From contig NZ_CP042171.1 in assembly GCF_005938645.2 (NCBI RefSeq), positions 496,001-560,000 of the forward strand: a DNA stretch of 64,000 nucleotides, read 5' to 3'. The notes beneath the pieces are model-generated. The model searched no databases. It was not told the origin of the DNA and saw only the letters and a program-made list of their open reading frames with translations. Each line of letters begins with the position of its first letter. The stretch's first letter is position 1. This stretch comes from Pedobacter sp. KBS0701. GTDB lineage: Bacteria; Bacteroidota; Bacteroidia; Sphingobacteriales; Sphingobacteriaceae. The translations under genes and the position numbers were made by a program. Below are positions 57,508 to 64,000 of this stretch, piece by piece.

Positions 57508-59145
57508 TTGAAACGTAGAAACTTTATTTATTTAACTGGTGTGGGGGCTGCTGCGGCTATGCTTCCTGCCATTCCGGTTTTTGGGAAAGAGATTTCCCCC
57601 GAGCAGGCCTTAGAATATATTGATCCTGCAGCTAAAAAAATCATGTCGGATGTGGCTTTGAATGCGGCAAGATCAAAAGGTGCAACTTATACTGATGTGC
57701 GTGTAGGCAGATACCTTAACCAATATGTTGTTACACGTGAGGATAAAGTAGAGAATATTGTAAATACCGAATCGTATGGCATCGGTATCAGGGTAATTTC
57801 GAATGGAAGCTGGGGATTTGCAGCAACCGATAAATTGGATAAGGATAGCATCGCCAAAGCAGCTGAACTGGCGGTAACTATTGCCAAAGAAAATGCCCGT
57901 TTGTTAAGAGAACCTGTAATGCTAGCCCCACAAAAAGGATATGGCGAAGTAAGCTGGAAAGCGCCGATTGAGAAAAATACTTTTGAAGTACCCGTAAAAG
58001 AAAAGGTAGATTTATTGTTGGCGGTGAATGATGCGGCGATGAAGGGTGGTGCAGATTATATTAACTCCGTATTATTTGCGGTAAATGAACAAAAATATTT
58101 CGCTTCAACTGATGGTTCTTATATCGATCAGGATATTCACCGCATCTGGCCAACTTTCTATATCACTAAAATAGATAAGGTAAGCGGTAAGTTCGAAACC
58201 AGAAATGCATTGAGTGCCCCGACAGGTAAAGGCTACGAATATCTAAATGCCAGGCCAGAGGATAAAATACAAACAGCTTCTGGTACGCTTTACAAAGGCA
58301 GGTACGATATGCTTGAAGATGCTACACAGGCGGCCAGACAGGTAGGCGAAAAGATGAAGGCAAAATCGGTAGAGCCAGGCAAGTATGATCTGGTATTAGA
58401 TCCTTCACATTTATGGTTAACGATTCATGAATCGTGTGGACACCCGACCGAGCTCGACCGTGTATTGGGCTATGAAGCCAATTATGCGGGAACAAGTTTC
58501 CTAACCTTAGACAAATGGGAATCTAAAAAATTTAATTACGGTAGTAAGGAAGTTAATATTACTGCCGATAAAACCGAAGTTGGATCGTTAGGGGCTGTTG
58601 GTTATGACGATGAAGGTGTGAAATGCGGAAAATGGGATGTAATTAAAGATGGCATATTGGTAAATTATCAGGCCATCAGAGATCAGGCACATATAGTAGG
58701 TTTAAATGCATCGCAAGGATGTTGTTATGCCGATAACTGGAGCAGTGTTCAGTTTCAGCGCATGGCAAATATTTCTTTGCAACCGGGTAAGGCCAAATTG
58801 AGTATAGCAGATCAGATCAAAAATGTAGAAAAAGGCATTTACATTGTAGGCGACGGATCTTTTTCTATCGATCAGCAACGTTATAATTTCCAGTTCGGTG
58901 GTCAGCTGTATTACGAAATTAAAGCCGGGAAAATAGTTGGTATGCTAAAAGATGTGGCTTATCAGGCAAATACCCAGGAGTTCTGGAATTCGTGTGTGGC
59001 CATTTGCGATCAGAGCGATTACCGTTTAGGAGGCTCGTTCTTTGATGGTAAAGGCCAGCCTGGTCAGGTAAGTGCTGTATCTCACGGATCGGCAACCGCA
59101 CGTTTTAATAAAGTTAATGTGATCAACACCGCTAGAAAAATCTGA
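57508..59145 (+). CDS. tldD: TldD/PmbA family metalloprotease-like protein, Tat signal (TldD-type)
   Basis: 545 residues starting at TTG (57508); no ATG fits better. The N-terminus MKRRNFIYLTGVGAAAA looks like a twin-arginine signal, unlike the cytoplasmic E. coli TldD. The metal site HESCGHPTELDRVLGYE corresponds to the HExxxH of TldD. ILVNYQAIRDQAHIVG, GIYIVGDGSFSIDQQRYNFQFGGQLYYEI in blocks and SVSHGS-like ends are family features. Forms a heterodimer with PmbA-type TldE, encoded 8 bp downstream; together they unfold and cleave peptides. Confidence 0.92.
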   Translation: MKRRNFIYLTGVGAAAAMLPAIPVFGKEISPEQALEYIDPAAKKIMSDVALNAARSKGATYTDVRVGRYLNQYVVTREDKVENIVNTESYGIGIRVISNGSWGFAATDKLDKDSIAKAAELAVTIAKENARLLREPVMLAPQKGYGEVSWKAPIEKNTFEVPVKEKVDLLLAVNDAAMKGGADYINSVLFAVNEQKYFASTDGSYIDQDIHRIWPTFYITKIDKVSGKFETRNALSAPTGKGYEYLNARPEDKIQTASGTLYKGRYDMLEDATQAARQVGEKMKAKSVEPGKYDLVLDPSHLWLTIHESCGHPTELDRVLGYEANYAGTSFLTLDKWESKKFNYGSKEVNITADKTEVGSLGAVGYDDEGVKCGKWDVIKDGILVNYQAIRDQAHIVGLNASQGCCYADNWSSVQFQRMANISLQPGKAKLSIADQIKNVEKGIYIVGDGSFSIDQQRYNFQFGGQLYYEIKAGKIVGMLKDVAYQANTQEFWNSCVAICDQSDYRLGGSFFDGKGQPGQVSAVSHGSATARFNKVNVINTARKI

Positions 59146-59153
59146 TAGAAATT

Positions 59154-60491
59154 ATGCCAATCTTAACAAAAGCAGAAGCAAAGGCACTTTTAACTAAGGT
59201 ACTTTCTTACTCTAAAGCAGAACAATGTGAAGTCAATCTAAACTGCTCAGATAGCGGGAACCTAAGGTATGCCAGAAACGCAGTTTCTACCAGTGGTGGA
59301 ATTAGTGCTAACAGTTTGGTGGTGAGTTCAGCCTTCGGGAAAAAACTGGGTACGGCCACTATAAATGAATTTGATGATGCCTCGCTGGAAAAAGTAGTGC
59401 GCAGAGCAGAAGAACTTGCGCAGCTTGCCCCGGAAAATCCTGAATTTATGCCTTTTCTAGGGCCTCAGGAATATGGTCCCGATTCACCCACATTTTCTCC
59501 TGCTACAGCAGCTGTTACGCCAAAAGATAGAGCTGATGCAGTACAGGCCAGTTTAAAACAGGCTATGGATAATAAACTGAATGCCGCAGGATTTTTGTCG
59601 AACAGCGTGGGTTGCGCTGCATTGATGAATAGTAAGGGGTTATTTGCTTATAATACTTCAACCGATGTTGCTTTTAACATTACGGTAAGAACTGATGATG
59701 GCAAGGGCTCAGGTTATGCCACCAGAGGATACAACGATTTTAGCAAGCTTAATGCAAAGGCCGATACAGCTATAGCAGCAAAAAAAGCAATGTCGTCAGT
59801 AACTGCAAAAGCGATAGAGCCGGGTAAATATACTGTTATTTTAGAGCCAACCGCCGTAGCAGTAATGTTAGAAAACTTATTCTTCTCGCTGGACGCCAGA
59901 CAAGCGGATGAAGGAAGAAGCTTCATGAGTAAAACCGGAGGAAAGACCAAATTAGGGGAACAGCTGGTAGATGAACGGGTAAATATTTATTCCGATCCAT
60001 GGAATCCTGAGCTTCCAACTTCAACATGGTCTGGAGATGGAAGGCCTCAGGAGAAGATAAACTGGATAGAAAAAGGAGTAGTGAAAAATTTATACAGTTC
60101 GAGATATTGGGCACAGAAAACCGGAATTAAGGCAATACCAACTCCTGGCGGTGCCATTATGCAAGGTGGAACCAAGACATTGGAAGAACTGATTAAGGGG
60201 ACAGAAAAAGGTATATTGGTTACGCGTTTATGGTATATCCGTACGGTAGATCCACAAACCTTATTGCTAACCGGGTTGACCAGGGATGGTACTTTTTACA
60301 TCGAAAACGGAGAAATCAAATTCCCGGTCAAAAATTTTCGTTTCAATGAAAGTCCGGTTATCATGCTGAATAACCTGGATGAGATTGGAATAGCCGAAAG
60401 AACAGTCAGTGCCGAATCAGAAGCCAACTATCTATTGCCGCCATTAAGAATAAGGGATTTTACTTTTACTTCTTTGTCTGATGCAGTATAG
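59154..60491 (+). CDS. pmbA: TldD/PmbA family protein (TldE/PmbA-type partner)
   Basis: 445 residues, no HExxxH metal motif, as expected for the TldE/PmbA subunit that scaffolds TldD. It has NLRYARNAVSTSGG, RAEELAQLAPENPEF, EPTAVAVMLENLFFSLDARQADEGRSF in blocks, WSGDGRPQEKINWIEKGVVKNLYSSRYWAQKTG and LLLTGLTRDGTFYIENGEI. No signal peptide visible, unlike the TldD-type partner; co-localisation in the periplasm is therefore uncertain. Translationally linked to the TldD gene (8-bp gap). Confidence 0.92.
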   Translation: MPILTKAEAKALLTKVLSYSKAEQCEVNLNCSDSGNLRYARNAVSTSGGISANSLVVSSAFGKKLGTATINEFDDASLEKVVRRAEELAQLAPENPEFMPFLGPQEYGPDSPTFSPATAAVTPKDRADAVQASLKQAMDNKLNAAGFLSNSVGCAALMNSKGLFAYNTSTDVAFNITVRTDDGKGSGYATRGYNDFSKLNAKADTAIAAKKAMSSVTAKAIEPGKYTVILEPTAVAVMLENLFFSLDARQADEGRSFMSKTGGKTKLGEQLVDERVNIYSDPWNPELPTSTWSGDGRPQEKINWIEKGVVKNLYSSRYWAQKTGIKAIPTPGGAIMQGGTKTLEELIKGTEKGILVTRLWYIRTVDPQTLLLTGLTRDGTFYIENGEIKFPVKNFRFNESPVIMLNNLDEIGIAERTVSAESEANYLLPPLRIRDFTFTSLSDAV

Positions 60492-60614
60492 GAGATTTAG
60501 GTCGTCAATACTATAATAAAGGCTGTATCATTAATGTTAATTTGTCAATCCTGAGGGGTGATCTATGGTATAAAAATCAAGAAGTTCAAGGAGATAGCTC
60601 CTCCCTTAAGCTTT

Positions 60615-60744
60615 CGTCATTTCGAGCGGAGTGCAACCTGTGCCGATTTTACATCGGTAACGCAGTCTAGAACCCGAAGGCTCTGCGAAGCGAAATCGGC
60701 CTGGATAGATCTCTCCACTTAGCGCTGCTCCGGTCGAGATGACG
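60615..60744. repeat. REP-like element, family B-related, copy with 11-bp inverted ends
   Basis: CGTCATTTCGA (60615-60625) and TCGAGATGACG (60734-60744) form imperfect inverted ends around GGAGTGCAACCTG and GTCTAGAACCCGAAGGCTC. Noncoding. Confidence 0.65.
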
Positions 60745-60821
60745 ATCTTTCTATTGAAATTTTGCCATTAATAGAGGTTAGAATTTTTCAAATACATCGG
60801 AGGGTTGATGACAGATATACA

Positions 60822-60906
60822 AGGGGCGTCATTTCGACCGCAGTGGAGAAATCTTTGAACTATATTAAAAGATTTCTCCATTTCGCTACGCTTCATTCGA
60901 GTTGAC
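60822..60906. repeat. REP-like element, family B, copy 2
   Basis: GGGCGTCATTTCGACCGCAG then TGGAGAAATCTTTGAA, a fold-back AAAGATTTCTCCA, and ATTCGAGTTGAC as reverse end. Same opening as 19231-19292. With the previous element it accounts for the 567-bp gap 60492-61058, where no gene is seen. Confidence 0.65.
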
Positions 60907-61058
60907 AATCTTTCTATTGGAGTCCGTGATTGATAGCTTTTCGAAGGATCTGTTTAATTACAGATTTACGCGTTTCGGGAGGCTCCACGTGAGACAGATC
61001 GAATAGAGATTAACGCTTATATGATACCGCTTTTTATTAAGTGAATCTAACACGATCG

Positions 61059-61847
61059 TTACAAGCCGTTTGCCCTTGCCGTAATTTCGGCAATATCCAA
61101 TACCTTGACTTCCTGTTCTTTATCTTTTAATTTAATACCATCGCTCAGCATTGTCATACAAAATGGACAGCCCGCTGCAATAAATTGTGGATTGGTTTCA
61201 AGCGCTTCGTCAATACGTTCAACATTGATGTCTTTATTTCCTTTTTCGGGTTCTTTAAACATTTGTGCACCACCGGCACCGCAGCATAAACCATTGCTTT
61301 TGCAGCGTTTCATTTCTACCAATTGCGCATCTAAAACTTCTAATGCTTTTCTTGGCGCTTCGTAAATTCCGTTTCCACGGCCCAAATAACAAGGATCGTG
61401 ATAAGTGATTTTTTTGCCTTTAAAGCTTTCTCCACCTTCGGCTTTTAACTTACCCTCGTTAATTAAGTCTTGGATAAGTTGCGTATGGTGGATCACCTCG
61501 TAAGTGCCGCCCAGGCCAGGATATTCATTTTTAATGGTGTTGAAGCAATGCGGACAGCCGGTTACGATTTTTTTAATGTTATAAGCATTCAAAACTTCGA
61601 TATTGGTCATGGCCTGCATCTGGAAAAGGAACTCGTTCCCAGCTCTTTTAGCCGGATCTCCGGTGCAGCTTTCTTCGGTCCCCAATACCGCATATTTTAT
61701 ACCTACATGATGTAAGATCTTGCAGATGGCGTGGGTGATTTTCTGTGCCCTTTCATCGTAACTTCCGGCACAACCCACCCAAAATAATATTTCTGGTTCT
61801 TCACCTGCGGCCATTAACTCGGCCATCGTAGGGACTTTAAATTCCAT
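61059..61847 (-). CDS. CCG-domain Fe-S oxidoreductase subunit
   Basis: 262 residues of the heterodisulfide-reductase-type CCG domain (GlpC/LutA/HdrB-like). Two cysteine clusters: ILFWVGCAGSYDERA plus CPHCFNTIKNEYP, and HDPCYLGRGN with LCCGAGGAQMF and AAGCPFCMTML. These bind a noncubane or 4Fe-4S cluster. It is transcribed after the membrane subunit (114-bp gap) and is probably the catalytic part of a menaquinone-linked enzyme, substrate unknown. Confidence 0.9.
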   Translation of the reverse strand: MEFKVPTMAELMAAGEEPEILFWVGCAGSYDERAQKITHAICKILHHVGIKYAVLGTEESCTGDPAKRAGNEFLFQMQAMTNIEVLNAYNIKKIVTGCPHCFNTIKNEYPGLGGTYEVIHHTQLIQDLINEGKLKAEGGESFKGKKITYHDPCYLGRGNGIYEAPRKALEVLDAQLVEMKRCKSNGLCCGAGGAQMFKEPEKGNKDINVERIDEALETNPQFIAAGCPFCMTMLSDGIKLKDKEQEVKVLDIAEITARANGL

Positions 61848-61960
61848 TTGTCTATTATCTAGTGTCTATTTTCTAGTATCGAATACCAGGTATCGAGACC
61901 TGATGTAATTATATTTAATTCAATGTCAACTTAAAACTGTTAACGGAAGACTGTCAATTG

Positions 61961-63256
61961 CTAACTTTCTTGTGCCCAGTTAAAACGATCGGCTGGCGAG
62001 TATTTCCAGGGTGCCTGGTTGTTCTCGATATTTCCCAGCATTGCATTAATGCTTCCTGGTGCCTGCGATTCTTCCATTACCGCAAAACGGCGGAGCTCCA
62101 TAATAATCTGTAATGGATCGATGTTTACCGGACAGGCCTCTACACAGGCGTTACAACTGGTACAGGCCCAGATCTCTTCTCTGCTGATATAATCGTCTAA
62201 TAATGATTTTCCATCCTGATGTTCTGCACCATGTTTATCAATGTTCTGACCCACTTCGGTAATACGGTCGCGGGTATCCATCATAATTTTCCTTGGCGAT
62301 AAAAGTTTACCTGTAATATTTGCCGGGCATACCGAAGTGCATCTTCCGCATTCGGTACAGGTATAGGCATTCATCAGGTTTACCCAGCTTAAGTCGGTTA
62401 CATCTTTTGCTCCAAATTTACCAGGTTCGGTTTCTGCCGGAACAAAAGAAGGATCGAGCATTGCTTTTACCTCATTGGTAACTGAGGCCATATTAGTGAA
62501 TTCACCTTTAGGCTCCAGATTTGAAAAGTACGTGTTTGGAAAGGCGAAAAGAATATGGAAATGTTTCGAATAAGGCAGATAATTTAAGAAAGCCAGAATC
62601 CCGATAATGTGGAACCACCAGCAGCTGCGCTCAATAATAACCAATGCATGCGCTGTTGAAGGAAGAATGTTCATTAAATACTGACTTACCGGAAAAGCAC
62701 CTGCATTTACATAGTGTTTTGCACCTAAAAGCTGGAGTTTTGCATCAGCAGCATTCATGAGCAGGAAAGCACTCATTAATAAAATCTCTGTGATGAGAAT
62801 ATAGTTCGCATCAGATTTTGGCCAGCTTTTCATCTCGACACCACTAAAGCGTTTAAGTTTTAGTACATTCCTGCGAATAAGAAAAATAGCACAGGAAACC
62901 CAAACCGTAAAGGCCAGGATTTCGAAAGAACCGATCAGAAAGTTATAAAGCCCACCCAAACCATTAAAAATACGGTGAGTGCCGAATAATCCATCGATCA
63001 TAATTTCGAGTACTTCGATATTAATGATCACAAAACCGATGTAAACAAAAAAGTGGAGAAATGCAGGAATAGGGCGGACAACCATTTTGGATTGACCAAA
63101 GGCTACCCGTAACATGGTCATTAACCTTTTTTGCGGTTGATCTTTTCGATCTACTGCTTTGCCTAAGCGGATATTGCGAATTATTTTACGCAGGTTAACT
63201 GTAAACAGCGCAATTGCTGCAAGTGTAAGTACTAGAAAAAGGATCTGTGCCACCAT
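61961..63256 (-). CDS. Membrane (Fe-S)-binding electron transfer subunit
   Basis: 431 residues. About five membrane helices in the first ~240 residues (VAQILFLVLTLAAIALFTV; HFFVYIGFVIINIEVLEIMI; GSFEILAFTVWVSCAIFLI; ITEILLMSAFLLM; IIGILAFLNYLPYS) resemble a NarI-like quinone domain. A 4Fe-4S ferredoxin region follows: CTECGRCTSVCPANITG and CTSCNACVEACPVNIDP. Fits HdrC/NarI-type partners of CCG proteins. Pairs with the gene at 61059. Confidence 0.9.
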   Translation of the reverse strand: MVAQILFLVLTLAAIALFTVNLRKIIRNIRLGKAVDRKDQPQKRLMTMLRVAFGQSKMVVRPIPAFLHFFVYIGFVIINIEVLEIMIDGLFGTHRIFNGLGGLYNFLIGSFEILAFTVWVSCAIFLIRRNVLKLKRFSGVEMKSWPKSDANYILITEILLMSAFLLMNAADAKLQLLGAKHYVNAGAFPVSQYLMNILPSTAHALVIIERSCWWFHIIGILAFLNYLPYSKHFHILFAFPNTYFSNLEPKGEFTNMASVTNEVKAMLDPSFVPAETEPGKFGAKDVTDLSWVNLMNAYTCTECGRCTSVCPANITGKLLSPRKIMMDTRDRITEVGQNIDKHGAEHQDGKSLLDDYISREEIWACTSCNACVEACPVNIDPLQIIMELRRFAVMEESQAPGSINAMLGNIENNQAPWKYSPADRFNWAQES

Positions 63257-63440
63257 GCAATATTAGATTGTTTACGCTAAATTAGGATATTAATCTCAAA
63301 AAAATACTATGCATGCATAAAAAAAATGATAAAATTGTTTGTTTGTACTCATTCTAAGCAAGAATTATGGCCTGCTTTAAGAATTGTGAAAAATTAATTA
63401 ATTGATAATCAGAGCGCCAATGAAATAATCGAAAAAAAGT

Positions 63441-63470
63441 TTTGCTTTTGAAAAAAGAACACTACATTTG
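63441..63470 (+). promoter_or_regulatory. Promoter of tRNA-Phe
   Basis: TTTG (63441-63444), 18 bases, TACATTTG (63463-63470). The start site is expected near 63477, about 9 bases before the mature tRNA. Confidence 0.7.
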
Positions 63471-63485
63471 CAATCCCAAACGGAT

Positions 63486-63558
63486 GGTGCCATAGCTCAG
63501 TCGGTAGAGCAAAGGACTGAAAATCCTTGTGTCCCTGGTTCGAATCCAGGTGGCACCA
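63486..63558 (+). tRNA. tRNA-Phe (GAA)
   Basis: 73 bases plus no encoded CCA. Acceptor GGTGCCA pairs with TGGCACC and discriminator A. D arm GCTC..GAGC, anticodon stem AAGGA/TCCTT with loop CTGAAAA (anticodon GAA), and T arm CCTGG-TTCGAAT-CCAGG are all complete. Confidence 0.97.
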
Positions 63559-63563
63559 CTTCC

Positions 63564-63595
63564 AAAAGCCTTTCAGAAATGAAAGGCTTTTTTGG
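63564..63595 (+). terminator. Terminator after tRNA-Phe
   Basis: AAAAGCCTTTCA (63564-63575) pairs with TGAAAGGCTTTT (63580-63591), loop GAAA, followed by T. Confidence 0.9.
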
Positions 63596-63682
63596 TTTCA
63601 TAACTTTAGCTATTAAGGATCATTCGTAAAAGGCGGGAGGGCTGAGTTTAAATTTTTAACTTAGTAGTTTTAGCACCAAGCC

Positions 63683-63835
63683 ATGGAGATCGAACTACCT
63701 AAACCATTACTCCCACCAGATTTTGCAGATCAAATTGATCTTATCCGTATTAAAACGATGAATGATTGTAATCATTTATTTTTGGACAAACGGAACCAGC
63801 CAACGCAAGCACTTCATGCTCACCGGATGGAGTGA
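63683..63835 (+). CDS. Possible 50-residue protein or remnant
   Basis: An ATG frame encoding 50 residues that begins MEIELPKPLLPPDFADQIDL, has no good Shine-Dalgarno, and whose neighbourhood to the window end shows no longer gene. Codon use is plausible but nothing is recognised. It may be the start of a decayed gene. The bases 63836-64000 show no other feature. Confidence 0.25.
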   Translation: MEIELPKPLLPPDFADQIDLIRIKTMNDCNHLFLDKRNQPTQALHAHRME

Positions 63836-64000
63836 AGAGGTATTTTGGATCAAGTCATTCTACGCGACTTTCATTTACGTGTCATAGCCTAATTTCTGCA
63901 TTTTCGCTGTCGCATGGCATGACCATATTACAGGGAGAACTACTATATAGTTCCTGGGATTCGGTAGTAGGTGGCATACGTTAACAAATAACCTAAAACA

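Noticed and set aside
63683..64000. Integration site or island junction at the tRNA-Phe 3' end
   Set aside because: No copy of the tRNA 3' end is repeated downstream within the window, and no integrase is visible before it ends.

Overview
The window looks like a chromosomal segment of a Bacteroidota member in the Sphingobacteriaceae, most like Pedobacter (genus-level call is inference). Reasons: a type IX secretion C-terminal sorting domain next to PorP/SprF; promoters matching the Bacteroidota form TTTG-N19-TAnnTTTG (rpsF, ohr); weak Shine-Dalgarno use; moderate-to-low GC; SusC/FecA-like and AsmA-like envelope proteins; a TldD/PmbA pair; and dense short intergenic repeats. No prophage, plasmid replicon or CRISPR array is visible.

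Layout. 0-4 kb: end of a giant secreted protein with PorP/SprF, an orphan sigma region-2 protein, a structured-RNA candidate and a GAF histidine kinase. 4-10.7 kb: a sugar-metabolism block: pfkA, a divergent BadF-type kinase paralogue and gapA in one minus-strand operon, a divergent NUDIX/winged-helix regulator, a second BadF-type kinase and a threonine-aldolase-like enzyme. 10.7-16.4 kb: biotin carboxylase, riboflavin synthase, GH78 rhamnosidase, DUF4268. 16.4-24.7 kb: a frameshifted TPR gene, a small beta-barrel, ohr/ohrR, YihY, META lipoprotein, GNAT, and a membrane-anchored LuxR with DUF4199. 24.7-28.5 kb: a split adaptive-response operon (AraC-OGT, Ada zinc domain, AlkB), MepB, small proteins and ssb. 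28.5-36 kb: sorbosone-type dehydrogenase with a TonB-dependent receptor, a lipoprotein and two ankyrin proteins. 36-47.5 kb: monomeric isocitrate dehydrogenase, dnaX, exported proteins, a TlpA-type thioredoxin protein and an AraC regulator. 47.7-55.6 kb: rpsF-rpsR-rplI, SDR, DUF1080, mtgA, AsmA-like, YciI and hypotheticals. 55.6-57.3 kb: tandem array of a ~320-bp noncoding repeat interrupted by a MITE-like insertion. 57.5-63.6 kb: tldD/pmbA, an Fe-S oxidoreductase pair and tRNA-Phe.

Most interesting signal. A palindrome with core GTGTA-A5-TACAC occurs three times: abutting the pfkA -7 box in the pfkA/NUDIX divergent region, upstream of the second BadF-type kinase, and just upstream of a perfect TATATTTG box reading into about 150 gene-free bases ending in a terminator hairpin. 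The NUDIX regulator has a degenerate Nudix box, as expected of a ligand sensor. I infer a local glycolysis/sugar-kinase regulon that includes a small RNA. Other notable items are an operator overlapping the ohr promoter, four 10-bp-phased repeats before ssb, and several dispersed repeat families.
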